NCBI RefSeq assembly: GCF_000384295.1
Contig: NZ_KB913037.1
Span: 4,288,868-4,352,867 of the forward strand
DNA length: 64,000 bases
From: Amycolatopsis balhimycina FH 1894
GTDB lineage: Bacteria; Actinomycetota; Actinomycetes; Mycobacteriales; Pseudonocardiaceae
Direction: 5' to 3'
Both the position numbers and the translations under genes were made by a program. How positions within the stretch are numbered: position 1 is the stretch's first letter; each line of letters opens with the position of its first letter. The notes under the pieces are model-generated. The model saw nothing but the letters and a program-made list of their open reading frames with translations, ran no database searches and had not been told where the DNA came from. Positions 39,503 to 49,292 of the stretch are shown piece after piece.

Positions 39503-40363
39503 ATGTCGACCATGCTCGAAGTTTCCGGCCTCAGCCACACCTACGGCAGCGGCGCGAAGGCCCACACCGCGGTGAACAACCTGTCGTTCACCGTCGAGGC
39601 CGGGCAGCTGGCCAGCATCGTCGGGCCGTCGGGCTGCGGGAAGTCGACGCTGCTGCGGTGCGTCGCCGGGCTGACCCCGCCGACCGAGGGCACGGTGAGC
39701 CTGCACGGCGACCGCGTCTCGGGCGTGCCGGACGACCTCGCCGTCGTGTTCCAGGACTACAGCCGTTCGCTGTTCCCGTGGCTTTCGGTGCAGAAGAACG
39801 TCGAGTTCCCGTTGCGGTGGCGATCGATTTCGAAGGCGGAGCGGCGGAAGCGGGCGGCCGAGGCGCTGGAGCAGGTCGGGCTTTCCGGCGTCGGCGGGAA
39901 GTACCCGTGGCAGCTGTCGGGCGGCATGCAGCAGCGGGTGTCGATCGCCCGCGCGCTGGCCAGCCGCCCGGCGCTGCTGCTCATGGACGAGCCGTTCGCG
40001 TCGGTCGACGCCCAGACGCGGTTCGAGCTCGAAGACCTCACCCGGCGCGTGCAGCGTGAGCAGGGCAGCACGATCCTGGTTGTCACGCACGACATCGACG
40101 AGAGCGTCTACCTGTCCGACCGGGTGCTGGTGCTGTCGAAGTCGCCGGCGTCGATCGTCGCGGACCTGCCCGTCGGACTGCCCGCCGAGCGCGACCAGAT
40201 CACCACGCGCGAGTCGGCGGAGTTCGTGACGCTGCGCGGCGAAGTCGCCCGGCTGCTGCACGGCGGCAGCCCGGTCGAGGCGGCCGAGGCCGCGTCCGAC
40301 GCCGCGGAATGGGAGCTGGCGGAGCACGCCTCGGACGTGACGGAGAGCAGGACCCGGAGCTGA
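39503..40363 (+). CDS. ABC transporter ATP-binding protein (SsuB/TauB-like)
   Basis: 286 residues. Walker A GPSGCGKST, Q-loop QDYSRSLFPW, signature LSGGMQQR, Walker B LLLMDEPFASVD and switch His THDIDES are all intact. It energises the two permeases before it. Confidence 0.92.
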   Translation: MSTMLEVSGLSHTYGSGAKAHTAVNNLSFTVEAGQLASIVGPSGCGKSTLLRCVAGLTPPTEGTVSLHGDRVSGVPDDLAVVFQDYSRSLFPWLSVQKNVEFPLRWRSISKAERRKRAAEALEQVGLSGVGGKYPWQLSGGMQQRVSIARALASRPALLLMDEPFASVDAQTRFELEDLTRRVQREQGSTILVVTHDIDESVYLSDRVLVLSKSPASIVADLPVGLPAERDQITTRESAEFVTLRGEVARLLHGGSPVEAAEAASDAAEWELAEHASDVTESRTRS

Positions 40364-40441
40364 CCCGGCGGGCCCTCGGAAAGAAATCCGGGTGGCCTGT
40401 CGGATCGGGGCGGTGGGCCCGGCACGGCTGAGCCGTTTCGT

Positions 40442-42028
40442 TCAGTACGACAACGCGTGGGTCGGCGCGACCCGGACGTGCACCAGCGTCGGGCGCGGGT
40501 CGGCGAGTGCCGCGGCGAGGCCGGCCGCCAGGCCGGACGGCTCGGTGATCGTCACGCCCTGGCAGCCCATGCTGCCCGCCAGCGCGACGAAGTCGATGCC
40601 GCCCAGTTCGGTGCCCGGCAGCTTCACGCCGCCGATCGTGTCACCGAGGAGGCGGACCGCCGCGTACTCCGAGTTGTCGAAGATCACGAACGTCACCGGC
40701 AGCTGCTTGCGCGCCGCCGTCCAGAGACCCTGGATGCCGTACATGCTCGAGCCGTCGCCGACCACGGCGACGACCTTGCGGTCCGGCCGGGCGAGCGCCG
40801 CGCCGACCGCGCCCGGGATGCCGTAGCCGAGCGTGCCGCTGGCCATCGTCAGGAACCCGGAGCCGGTGGTGGTGATCGGCAGGTGCTCGTGCAGGCTCCC
40901 GCGGTGGCTGGGCGCCTCCTCGACGACCAAGGCGTTGTCCGGCAACAGGTCCGCGAGCGTGGCGTAGAGGAATTCGCCGGTGAGCGTCTCACCGCTGGGC
41001 TTGGCGGGCCGCGGCCGCGGCGCCGGCGCGGGCCGCGTGCTCCGCTCGACGACGTTGAGCAGCGCGCGGATGCCCAGCTTCGGCGTCGCGCGGATGCCGG
41101 TGCCTTCGAAGGCCCGGGCGAGGATCTGTTCGTCGTCGCTGAGGATGAACAGCGGCGGCAGCGGAGCGTCCCCGCGTCCACGGTCGACGTGGTAGGTGAA
41201 GGCGGGCGCGCCGAGCACGAGAACGAGGTCGTGCTTTCCGAGCGCGTCGGCGACGGCGCCGCGTTCGGGCTCCAGGAACCCTTGGAACAGCGGGTGGTTC
41301 TCGGGGAACGAGCAGCGGTAGGACATCGGCGCGACCCACACACCGGCGTTGAGGCGTTCGGCGAGCGCGACGGTTTCCGGGACGGCACTGTCCTGATCGA
41401 CGGCTCCCCCGACGACGATCGCCGGCCGCTGCGCGCCTTCCAGCGCGGCGTTGAGCTCGTCGATGGCCTCGGGATCCGGCGCGAAGCCGCGGATGCGGGG
41501 CCGCGAGATGACGGGCCGTTCGGTGGGAACGGTCCAGTCGTCGGCCGGAACGGAAACGAAAACCGGACCGGACGGCGCCTGCGTCGCGACGTGGTAGGCC
41601 CGCGCCAGCGCGGCCGGGACGTCCTCGGCGGTCGCGGGCTCGATCGACCACTTGACGTACGGCTTGGGGAACTCGGGGGCATCCATCGCACCGAGGAACG
41701 GTTCGTGCGGCAGAAGCGACCGGACCTGCTGCCCGGCGACGATGATCAGCGGCGACCGGTTGCGGTAGGCGGTGAAGAGGCTGCCGAGGCTGTGCCCCAC
41801 CCCGCCCGCGGAATGCAGGTTGACCAGCACGGCCTGCCGGGTGGCCTGCGCATAGGCATCGGCCATCGCGACGACGGTGGATTCCTGCAGGCCCAGGACG
41901 TAGTCGAAGTCGTCGGGCCAGTCGGTGAGGAACGGCACCTCGGTGGTGCCGGGGTTGCCGAACACCGTGGTGAGACCGAGTTCGCGGAGCAGCTCCCGGG
42001 TGGCGTCCAGCACCGTGCGCTTGATCAT
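40442..42028 (-). CDS. Thiamine-diphosphate enzyme, benzoylformate decarboxylase-like
   Basis: 528 residues, the same size as benzoylformate decarboxylase (BFD) of Pseudomonas putida. The cofactor glutamate is E49 (LGLQES). Active-site histidines H72 (NLHSAGG) and H280 (FTYHVDRG) match BFD H70 and H281. BFD S26 is replaced by Thr28 (GNPGTTE). The ThDP motif is GDGSSMYGIQGLW. It probably decarboxylates an aromatic 2-oxo acid; the Ser-to-Thr change may alter substrate or reaction. The neighbouring importer could supply a substrate, but there are no mandelate pathway genes. Confidence 0.85.
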   Translation of the reverse strand: MIKRTVLDATRELLRELGLTTVFGNPGTTEVPFLTDWPDDFDYVLGLQESTVVAMADAYAQATRQAVLVNLHSAGGVGHSLGSLFTAYRNRSPLIIVAGQQVRSLLPHEPFLGAMDAPEFPKPYVKWSIEPATAEDVPAALARAYHVATQAPSGPVFVSVPADDWTVPTERPVISRPRIRGFAPDPEAIDELNAALEGAQRPAIVVGGAVDQDSAVPETVALAERLNAGVWVAPMSYRCSFPENHPLFQGFLEPERGAVADALGKHDLVLVLGAPAFTYHVDRGRGDAPLPPLFILSDDEQILARAFEGTGIRATPKLGIRALLNVVERSTRPAPAPRPRPAKPSGETLTGEFLYATLADLLPDNALVVEEAPSHRGSLHEHLPITTTGSGFLTMASGTLGYGIPGAVGAALARPDRKVVAVVGDGSSMYGIQGLWTAARKQLPVTFVIFDNSEYAAVRLLGDTIGGVKLPGTELGGIDFVALAGSMGCQGVTITEPSGLAAGLAAALADPRPTLVHVRVAPTHALSY

Positions 42029-42335
42029 GCGGACAGGTTAACGCTTAGTTTTGCGAAGTAAAGCCCGCCAAGCGGCCGCAGAAACGGCGAGCGTGCCCCC
42101 GGCGCGGTCCTTGGTGTCGCGAATCCGCGACACACGGCTCAGCTCGACTGCCGTACTTGCTCCGAAAGGCATGATCCGCCCCGGTCCAGGATGGACCTCG
42201 CGAAGCAGAGCCAGACTGTCACGCGCGGAGAAAGAGCAAGACTGACCATCGAGTGCTGACCGACCACCGACCACAACGGCCGACGGGGCTGTAGCCAATC
42301 CGCTACAGCCCCGTCTGACACTCAGCCGGACACAC
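42029..42335. other. 307-bp intergenic region before the S53 peptidase terminator
   Basis: Apart from the hairpin at 42282-42315 I see no gene or clear promoter. It lies upstream of the BFD-like gene and downstream of the peptidase, both on the minus strand. Confidence 0.5.
42282..42315 (-). terminator. Terminator of the S53 peptidase gene
   Basis: Perfect 14-base arms (42282-42295 and 42302-42315) with a 6-base loop, 20 bp after the peptidase stop. Confidence 0.8.
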
Positions 42336-43985
42336 TCAGCCGATCAGGCCCGACAGCCCGCTCGCCTTGAACGAACCCCAGCCCGTCACCTGGTCGTACC
42401 CCGTCCCGGCGGTGAACCCGGTCGTGCCGTGGAGGGTGTTGTTGCCCGTCGTCACGTCGTGGAAGCCCGTGCCGTACGAGGACCCGTTGCCGATCGAGTA
42501 GAACTTCGGGTTCAGGTTGCCCAGCGCGCCGCCGTGGACCTGGTTCTGCAGCGCCGCGAACGCCGCCCACAGCGGGGTCGCGCCCGACGTGCCGCCGACC
42601 GTTTCCCAGCTGCCCGCCGAATAGATGTAGTAACCCGACGTCGGCGAGGCGTCCGCCGCGACGTCCGGCACCTTGCGGTAGGTCGTGCTCTGCGAGGACT
42701 GCCACGAAGGTGCCGTGAAGACCGTCGAAATGCCGCCGCCGGTCGAGCCGCCGTTGTTGCCGTCGTTCCAGGTCGACTCGCTGCTGTAGCCGTTGGACGA
42801 CGTCACGTTCAGCTTCGTGCCGCCGACACCGGTGATGTTCGGGCTCGACGCCGGGAAGTCCACTCCGCGCGCCGTCGAACCCGTCTGGCGGTAGCAGTCG
42901 GTCGTGCCGTCGTCGCCCGCGGCGGCGAAGTACGAGATGCCCTCCGCGGTGCCGGTCGCGACCGCGCTGCTGACGCTCTTCGCCGCGCTCGAACCCTCCG
43001 AGGCTTCGCAAGCGCCCCAAGAGATCGAGACGACGTCGACCGTCGCGTCCGACGCGATCTTCTGGTACATCGCCAGTTCGCCGGCGCCCGAGTTCGGTGC
43101 CTCGTAGACGTAGTCGTTCGCCGCGGCGGCCACCGCGTGCACGACCTCGATGTCGAGCTCGACCTCGACCTGGCCGTCGCCCGGCGACGAGTCGTAGTTC
43201 GCGCCGCTGACCCCCACCGTCGTCACCGAGCCCGCCGAGAGCCCGTAGGTGCTGTCGTACTTGGTGATGTTCGACTTCTGGTACCCGTCGAACTCGACGA
43301 AGCCGACGTTGACGCCACTGCCGGTCGCGGAGAGAGCGCTGGTGCCGTAAGCGGTTTTGAGCACCGGCGGCGTCGCGGACTTGACGACGTTGGGCTGGGC
43401 GAGCGGCTTCGCCGAGTGCGTCCGCACCGCGTGGTCGTCGAGGCCGACGACGTTGCCCACGACGTCCGAGACGCCCGCGGGCACGGCGGGCGCGGCGTCG
43501 TTGGCGAAGAAGTCACGCCCGGAAACCCGGTCGTGGTAGGTCCCGATCCGGGTGCGGAACGCCGATTCGAGCTGCGCTGCCGAGCCGGTGAACGTGATGG
43601 CCTGCCGGTTGCCGGAAACCTCGATCCCGGTGGCACCCGATTTCCCGAGGAATGAGACGGCCTTGTCGACATCGGCCTGGGTCGGGCCGAACCGGGCATT
43701 GAACTGCGCCGGCGTCAGGAAGTGGTGATATTGCGGCGAAGCGGGATTCTGCACGTCGGCGAGGAACTTTTCCAAAGCCTGCTGGTTGTGCAGTTTCAGC
43801 GAGAGCGCGGCGGTGATCGGCCGGTCGGTCGCGACGTCGCCGGTGCGCTCGCTGTTGACCAGCGGCGCGGCGTTGTCGGCCAGCGTGACCAGGGGTTCCG
43901 GCGCGGCGGCGGCCGGGACGGCCACGGCGAGGCCGAGCAACGCAGGCAGCGGCACAGCGGCCGCGACGAGCTTGCGCAAGCGCAT
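42336..43985 (-). CDS. Secreted S53 peptidase (sedolisin/kumamolisin family)
   Basis: 549 residues. A Sec signal (about 1-27) is followed by the pro-kumamolisin activation domain (about 30-185, with SPQYHHFLTPAQFNARFGPT). The catalytic domain has E274 and D278 (QVEVELDIE), the oxyanion Asp in AAAGDDGTTD, and nucleophile S467 in GGTSGATPLWA. Near the C-terminus DVTTGNN and GYDQVTGWGS form the calcium site. It is an acid-active endopeptidase that removes its own propeptide outside the cell. Confidence 0.94.
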   Translation of the reverse strand: MRLRKLVAAAVPLPALLGLAVAVPAAAAPEPLVTLADNAAPLVNSERTGDVATDRPITAALSLKLHNQQALEKFLADVQNPASPQYHHFLTPAQFNARFGPTQADVDKAVSFLGKSGATGIEVSGNRQAITFTGSAAQLESAFRTRIGTYHDRVSGRDFFANDAAPAVPAGVSDVVGNVVGLDDHAVRTHSAKPLAQPNVVKSATPPVLKTAYGTSALSATGSGVNVGFVEFDGYQKSNITKYDSTYGLSAGSVTTVGVSGANYDSSPGDGQVEVELDIEVVHAVAAAANDYVYEAPNSGAGELAMYQKIASDATVDVVSISWGACEASEGSSAAKSVSSAVATGTAEGISYFAAAGDDGTTDCYRQTGSTARGVDFPASSPNITGVGGTKLNVTSSNGYSSESTWNDGNNGGSTGGGISTVFTAPSWQSSQSTTYRKVPDVAADASPTSGYYIYSAGSWETVGGTSGATPLWAAFAALQNQVHGGALGNLNPKFYSIGNGSSYGTGFHDVTTGNNTLHGTTGFTAGTGYDQVTGWGSFKASGLSGLIG

Positions 43986-44152
43986 GGGGGGATTTCCTCT
44001 CGGCGGTGGGGACCGGGCCTGCGTGGAATGCTCGCCGCAGGTTGCCGAGAAGCATAAGAACCCATGATCACGCCGAGAACCTACTTTTGTCTGGGCTTCC
44101 GGCGGATCCCATTTTCATTTTCCGAGTGGTTTACCTCGCCATAACGCAACCA

Positions 44153-45115
44153 TTATTGTCCGGAATGTCCGACCATTTCGATCCGTTCGACGATCTCGCG
44201 CGCGGCCGAATTGCCGGAGAACCGCCGGGCGGCCGCCGACAGCGAGTGCAGCCGCTGCTTCACCCGCGGTGATCGCAGGGCACCCGCCAGCTCGACCGCC
44301 TCCTCGCCGACAGTCGCGGCGACGTCGAGGTCACCGTCCAGCGCGTGCACGGTGGCCAGCCAGATCAAGGTCAGCGAGCGGCTGCGGGCCATCCCCCGCG
44401 GATACTCCCTGATCGCCTCGATGAGGGCCGGAATACCGTCGCGGCCGTGCCGGATGTCGGCCATCTGCGCCAGTTCCCCGTGCACCGTCCCGATCATCGC
44501 CGCCATGTCGGCCGCCCCGAAGAACGCGGCCCACGGCGACGGCTCCCGCCACTCGGCCTCCGCGAATTCCGCACGAGCGCGGTGCAAGTAGGTCAGCGCA
44601 GCGGTGACGTCGGCCTTCTTGGCGTGCGCCCACGCCTGGTTGGCCGACAGGATCGCCTGCGCGAGCGGGGAATGGGCCAGCAGCGCCACCTCCCGGCCCC
44701 GCGCGAACTCCGCCAGCGCCGCGTCGATCGCGCCGTAGTGCAGGTGCAGCCGCCCGACGCGGTACCGGATGTTGGCCTGGAGGTCGTCGTTCCCGGCTTC
44801 GATGGCCAGTTCCAGCGCCCGCGCGAACGCGTCCAGCGCGGCGCCCGGGCGATCCTGGTCGAAGTTCGTCCAGCCGGCCAGGTTGTACAGGTCGGCGACA
44901 GCGGTGAAGAGCCGCGCTAGCACGACGGTCTTCGTCACGCCGTCCAGCAGCGCCACGGCGGCGGCCAGCCGCGACTCGACGGCCACCCGGCAGGCCCCGC
45001 CGCCGTAGCGGTAGTCCAAGGCCCTGAGTTCGGCGACGACGTCCTCCAGCCGCCGCGCATCGGCGAGACCCACGCGTGTGCCGCGCGGTTCGTCCCGCCC
45101 TCCACTGCCGGTCAT
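44153..45115 (-). CDS. TPR-repeat protein without DNA-binding domain
   Basis: 320 residues. The ATG at 45115 has GGAGGG upstream. The chain is all helical with tetratricopeptide-like units such as LARLFTAVADLYNLAGW, RPGAALDAFARALELAIEAG and GDLDVAATVGEEAVELAG. It resembles the C-terminal half of actinomycete regulators that join an XRE helix-turn-helix to TPRs, but here the helix-turn-helix is absent. It may act as a protein-binding partner, and it could also be a truncated regulator. Confidence 0.7.
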   Translation of the reverse strand: MTGSGGRDEPRGTRVGLADARRLEDVVAELRALDYRYGGGACRVAVESRLAAAVALLDGVTKTVVLARLFTAVADLYNLAGWTNFDQDRPGAALDAFARALELAIEAGNDDLQANIRYRVGRLHLHYGAIDAALAEFARGREVALLAHSPLAQAILSANQAWAHAKKADVTAALTYLHRARAEFAEAEWREPSPWAAFFGAADMAAMIGTVHGELAQMADIRHGRDGIPALIEAIREYPRGMARSRSLTLIWLATVHALDGDLDVAATVGEEAVELAGALRSPRVKQRLHSLSAAARRFSGNSAAREIVERIEMVGHSGQ

Positions 45116-45159
45116 GGCAGCCCTCCGTCCGTAGAGAGCTGCCGATCGGGCAGCTCCGC

Positions 45160-45372
45160 TCATTCCCCGCCGGGCCAGGCCGGAGCCCGCTCCTTCGAGG
45201 CGCTGGCACCGGGGAGGACCCCGGCGGCGGTCAACACCACACCGGTGGCGGTTTCCGCGATCTTGACGGCGGCCAGCACGCCGGTCAGGGCGAGCGACCC
45301 ACCGAGCCCCAGTTTCGCGAACTCGTCTTCGGACGTTTCGGTCCGGCGTTGACGCGGTACCATTGCAGTCAC
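45160..45372 (-). CDS. Small protein with one hydrophobic segment, unknown function
   Basis: 70 residues from the GTG at 45372 (GGAAGG seven bases upstream); an ATG at 45438 would give 92 residues. It is charged at the start (VPRQRRTETSEDEF), followed by a hydrophobic stretch LGLGGSLALTGVLAAVKIAE and a second apolar patch. It ends 44 bp before the TPR gene and is probably co-transcribed with it. Confidence 0.5.
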   Translation of the reverse strand: MTAMVPRQRRTETSEDEFAKLGLGGSLALTGVLAAVKIAETATGVVLTAAGVLPGASASKERAPAWPGGE

Positions 45373-45872
45373 GATTCGACCTTCCGGCTCGTTCCGGACG
45401 AACTCGGCCGATACCCACGAGGAATCAGGCGCCCCCATGTGTCAGAAATCCACCGGATGGCCGGAGTTCTGGTTTCCCGATGGCTTCTCATCGAATTGAC
45501 CGCGAACCGAATACGCGCGCCCACAGCGCTGCCTCCGCCCTAGTCGAACAATTCTTGACACCATTCGAGTGAACAGCGACCCGTTCATCGCACACCGGCT
45601 CGCCCAGCCGCCAGTCGTCACTGTTTCACGGCTTCACTTCTACGATAGCCAGCACCTGCCGGACCATCAGCCCCCAAGCAGCCCAACCACCGCACTGCAC
45701 GTGCGACCGCACAGGCGAAGACGCCCCGGCATCAGCACAAGGCGGCTGCAATTTCATCGGAACGATTCAGAAAACGAATACTGGTATAGCCGGTTGGCGA
45801 ATAGCGTAATGTTCGCCAACCGGCTGCGAATTTCGGCGGCAACCTCGTCTCGCATACGGCTTCCGCAGTCGC
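45373..45872. other. 500-bp less GC-rich intergenic region
   Basis: Composition is clearly less GC-rich than the surroundings. Short frames exist but none has a ribosome-binding site or a recognisable product. The hairpin at 45788-45825 is the only clear structure. Confidence 0.5.
45788..45825 (-). terminator. Terminator after cutC
   Basis: Perfect 14-base arms (45788-45801 and 45812-45825) with a 10-base loop, about 50 bp after the cutC stop on the minus strand. Confidence 0.7.
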
Positions 45873-46550
45873 TCAAGACTTGACGAGGTCCACCCAGGTG
45901 CGCACCGTTTCGGCGTCGACGGCCGCCTGCCAGCCGCCGGGCCGCACCGCACTCCCGACATGGAACCCGCGCACCCCGCCCGCGCGCAAGAGGTGCACCT
46001 GCTGGGCGCGCAGCCCGCCGCCCACGAGCAGGTCCGGCCCGCTCTCGCGCTGCGCGAGCCGCTGCAGCACCGAAAGCCCGCTGGCGACGCCGCTCGGGTG
46101 GCCGGCGGCGAGCACGGTGTCGCACCCGAGGGAGGCCAGCCGGTCGTACGCGCGCAGCGGATCGCGCGTGCGGTCGATGGCGCGGTGGAACGTCCAGGGG
46201 AGGCCGTCGATCTCCTTGATCAGCGCCTCGCAGGCGTCGAGGTCGATCTCGCTGTCGACGGTGAGGAACCCGAAGACGAATTCGCGCGCGCCCGCGTCGA
46301 CCAGCCGGGCGGTGTCCGCGCGCAGCCCTTCGAGGTCGCCGATGGCGAAGGAACCGTTGTCCCGCAACATGACCCGGACCGGGAGGTCGGTCGCCGACAG
46401 CACGTCACGCAGGGTTTCCACCGACGGCGTCAGGCCGTCCTGCGCCATGTCCGCGACCAGTTCGAGGCGGTCCGCCCCGCCCGCCTGCGCGCCTTCGGCA
46501 TCCGCCGCGTCCAGCGCGATCACTTCCAGCAGGGGCGTCTTCGAGCTCAT
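45873..46550 (-). CDS. cutC: CutC-family protein
   Basis: 225 residues, TIM-barrel CutC family. Characteristic pieces are LEVIALDAADAEGAQAGGAD followed by RLEL, VRVMLRDNG, FVFGFLTVDSEID, WTFHRAIDR and GGGLRAQQV. The family name comes from copper tolerance, but a copper role is not firmly shown. The gene ends the transcript that begins with the second NIT kinase; the spacer between kinase stop and cutC start is 12 bp. Confidence 0.9.
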   Translation of the reverse strand: MSSKTPLLEVIALDAADAEGAQAGGADRLELVADMAQDGLTPSVETLRDVLSATDLPVRVMLRDNGSFAIGDLEGLRADTARLVDAGAREFVFGFLTVDSEIDLDACEALIKEIDGLPWTFHRAIDRTRDPLRAYDRLASLGCDTVLAAGHPSGVASGLSVLQRLAQRESGPDLLVGGGLRAQQVHLLRAGGVRGFHVGSAVRPGGWQAAVDAETVRTWVDLVKS

Positions 46551-46562
46551 GCCTCATCCGTT

Positions 46563-49292
46563 TCACTGGTTCCGGGTGTCGTCTCCCCTCGCGTGCCGCC
46601 CTCGCCGGAAGCCGCCTTGAAGGCTCGTCATCCGCTCGCGCACCGCTTCCGGGGAAAGAGAGAGTATCGGCCGCTGCGCTGGCACCGCTCCCGGGCTCGC
46701 CGCCGAATCGACGGTCTGCAGGAACGGCCAGGTGTCCTCGGCGCCGTCCTCCTGCTCCAGTTCGGCCGGGCTCGGCCACTGGTAGTCGGGTTCGACCGCG
46801 GCGGGCGGCGCGACGGGCGCGAGCTGCGGCTCGGTGTCTTCGTCGTCCGGGTTCGGCTCGGTCACCACCGGATCGGGCGACCGCAACGGCGGGGGTGGTG
46901 GAGGCGGCGGCGGGGGTGGCGGCGTGGCGAGCGCGTGCCGCGGCTGGGCCACGCCCGGCCGTGGCTCATCGGCGACGGGGAGCGGCTCCGCCTGCCGCCG
47001 CGGCTGTTCGGGCGCCGCGGACGCGTCGAACCAGCGGGACAGGACGTCGCGGTAGGCGGGCATCCGCTCGGTCGGCGCGTCGAGGTCGAGGTGGACGTCG
47101 CCGTCGGCGGCGGGCCATTCCGGCGCGTGCTCGCGCGCCACCACCGGGGCCCGGCGAGGCGGGCCCGCCTCGATCGACGGCGGCGTCAGCTCCTCGGGCT
47201 CCGGCTCCGGCGGTTCCGGTTCCACCGGGGTGAGCGGCGCGAGCGGGGCCAGCAGCTCGGGTTCCACGTCGGGAGTGCGCTGCGGCTCGGCGGGCGGAGG
47301 CGGCGCGGGCATCGGCGGCAGCTCGACGATCAGGCCCGCGGGCACCAGCACGGTCGCGACCAGCCCGCTGTCCGCCCCCGCGCTCAGGCTGACGTCGATG
47401 TGGTGGCGCATGGCCAGTGTCGCGACGACGAACAGGCCCATCCGGCGCGACACCTCCACGTCGACGTCCGGCGGGTGCGCGAGCCGCGCGTTGGTGCGGT
47501 CGATCTCGGCCTTCGGCATGCCGGCGCCGTGGTCGATGATCTCGATCTGCCAGTCGCCGTCGTGGGTTTCGGCGCTGGCCACGGTGACCGGTTCCTTGCC
47601 GGAGTAGCGCGTCGCGTTCTCCAGCAGCTCCGAAATGACGTGCACGAGGTCGTTGACGGCCTCGCCGCGGACCGCGACCTGCGGGGCCGGGCCGAGCTCG
47701 ATCCGCTGGTAGTGCTCGACCTCCGAGAGCGCGGCGCCGATGATCTCGTCGGCCGGGACCGGGCCGGCGTCCTCCCGCGCCGAGTCCTGACCGGACAGCA
47801 CCAGCAGGTTTTCGCTGTTGCGCCGCATCCGGGTCGCGAGGTGGTCGAGCTCGAACAACCCCGCGAGGGTGTCCGGGTCCTGCTCGTCGGCCTCCATCCG
47901 GTCGAGCACCGTGAGCTGCCGCTCGACGAGGTCCTGGCTGCGCTGCGAGAGGTTGACGAACATCGCGTTGACGTTCTCGCGCAGCATCGCCTGTTCGCCG
48001 GCGAGCCGGACGGCTTCGCCGTGGACGGCGTCGAACGCGCGCGCCACCTGACCGAGCTCCTCGCGCGTGAACACCGGCACCGGCGCGACGGCGAGCCGTT
48101 TCCGCAGGTTTTCGGGGGCGGGCTCGGGATCGGTGAGCAGGTTCTGCACGGCGGCGGGCAGCCGGTGCTCGGCCACTTCGAGGGCCGTCCGGCGCAGGAT
48201 CCGCAAGGGGCGCAACAGGGACCGCGCGATGACCACCGACAGCACGCCGGCGACGAGCAGGACGCCGAGCACCGCGCCGCCGTCCCAGAGCGCGGCCGTA
48301 CGGGCTTGCGCCGCCAGGGCGTCCGTGCGTTCCTGCAACTGGACCAGCAGCGCCTGCTGCACTTGGTGGGCGAGGTTCACCGTGTGCGTCGCCGAGACGT
48401 CCCACTGGTTCGGGTCGAGGCCCGAGAGGTTCTGGCCGTTTTCGGTGCGGGTGAGCGCGGACTCGACGATGTCGTTGCCGATGTCGACGACCAGGCCGAT
48501 CACCGTGTCGTCGAACATCCGCTGCTGCTCGGGCGTCGCGAAGGTGCGGTAGTCGCTGCGCGCGGCGGCCAGCTCGGCTTCCGCGCCGAGCAGGGCGCGC
48601 GTGCGGTCGCGGTCGAGGGTGCCCGCGGCGAGCGCCTCGGCCATCACCGCCCGCTTGACCGACATCTGGTCCTTGATCCGGGCGAGCGCGTTGCCCGCCA
48701 GCCGCATCCGCGCGAGCTCCGGGTCGGAGACGTCGGCGGCGGCGGAGTCGCTGATGTCGAGCAGACCGGAGATCAGCTCGCTGTAGGAGCGCAGCACGGC
48801 GTCGGCGGGGAACGCCGAATGCTCCGCGGAGTACCGGAGGCCGCCGAGCACACGCAGCCGGTCGTCGGTCTGCTGCAGGCTTTCGGCGGCCTTCGCGTCG
48901 AGCCGCGGCTTGCTGTCGGTGAGGGTCCGCTCGAACTTGCCGATCGCCTGGTCGACGCGGTTGCGCTGGGCGGCGAGCTCGGCCGTGTCGCCCTGCCGGT
49001 TCTGGGCGACGAACCGGACGGTGAGGTCGCGCTCGCGCTGCAGCTCGTGCAGACCTTCGGCGACCGTGTTGTCGACGCGGCCGCGCGTGGCGAACTCCGC
49101 GAGCTGCTGGGCGTCACGCAGGTCCGAGCTGATCCGCAGCCCGACGAGCGCGATCACGGCGAGTGCGGGAATCAGGAGGACGGCGAAGAGCTTCGTGCCG
49201 AGGCGCCAGTTGCGCAGCCGCCACCGGCCGCCCGCCGGACGTGGTCCCGCCGCGTCACCGCCCTTGCGGGGACGCTTGTCGCGACGGGTCAC
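46563..49292 (-). CDS. Second NIT-domain sensor histidine kinase, without conservon partners
   Basis: 909 residues from the GTG at 49292 (AAGGA seven bases upstream); an ATG at 49340 is possible. Helices at about 33-53 and 337-358 flank a NIT-type outer domain with LQRERDLTVRFVAQ. HAMP and dimerisation parts follow, with H483 in [13 protein letters not shown]. The ATPase has N559 (ELLENATRYS) and D587 (DHGAGM). The tail is Pro-rich, with a run of about twelve prolines, and ends RMTSLQGGFRRGRHARG, like the first kinase. It lacks the GLPKR motif of that kinase. No roadblock, DUF742 or GTPase gene is beside it; cutC follows instead. Confidence 0.92.
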   Translation of the reverse strand: MTRRDKRPRKGGDAAGPRPAGGRWRLRNWRLGTKLFAVLLIPALAVIALVGLRISSDLRDAQQLAEFATRGRVDNTVAEGLHELQRERDLTVRFVAQNRQGDTAELAAQRNRVDQAIGKFERTLTDSKPRLDAKAAESLQQTDDRLRVLGGLRYSAEHSAFPADAVLRSYSELISGLLDISDSAAADVSDPELARMRLAGNALARIKDQMSVKRAVMAEALAAGTLDRDRTRALLGAEAELAAARSDYRTFATPEQQRMFDDTVIGLVVDIGNDIVESALTRTENGQNLSGLDPNQWDVSATHTVNLAHQVQQALLVQLQERTDALAAQARTAALWDGGAVLGVLLVAGVLSVVIARSLLRPLRILRRTALEVAEHRLPAAVQNLLTDPEPAPENLRKRLAVAPVPVFTREELGQVARAFDAVHGEAVRLAGEQAMLRENVNAMFVNLSQRSQDLVERQLTVLDRMEADEQDPDTLAGLFELDHLATRMRRNSENLLVLSGQDSAREDAGPVPADEIIGAALSEVEHYQRIELGPAPQVAVRGEAVNDLVHVISELLENATRYSGKEPVTVASAETHDGDWQIEIIDHGAGMPKAEIDRTNARLAHPPDVDVEVSRRMGLFVVATLAMRHHIDVSLSAGADSGLVATVLVPAGLIVELPPMPAPPPPAEPQRTPDVEPELLAPLAPLTPVEPEPPEPEPEELTPPSIEAGPPRRAPVVAREHAPEWPAADGDVHLDLDAPTERMPAYRDVLSRWFDASAAPEQPRRQAEPLPVADEPRPGVAQPRHALATPPPPPPPPPPPPLRSPDPVVTEPNPDDEDTEPQLAPVAPPAAVEPDYQWPSPAELEQEDGAEDTWPFLQTVDSAASPGAVPAQRPILSLSPEAVRERMTSLQGGFRRGRHARGDDTRNQ

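Noticed and set aside
45569..45883. Short plus-strand frame in the less GC-rich spacer before cutC
   Set aside because: No ribosome-binding site, no recognisable motif, and it runs through the cutC terminator hairpin.
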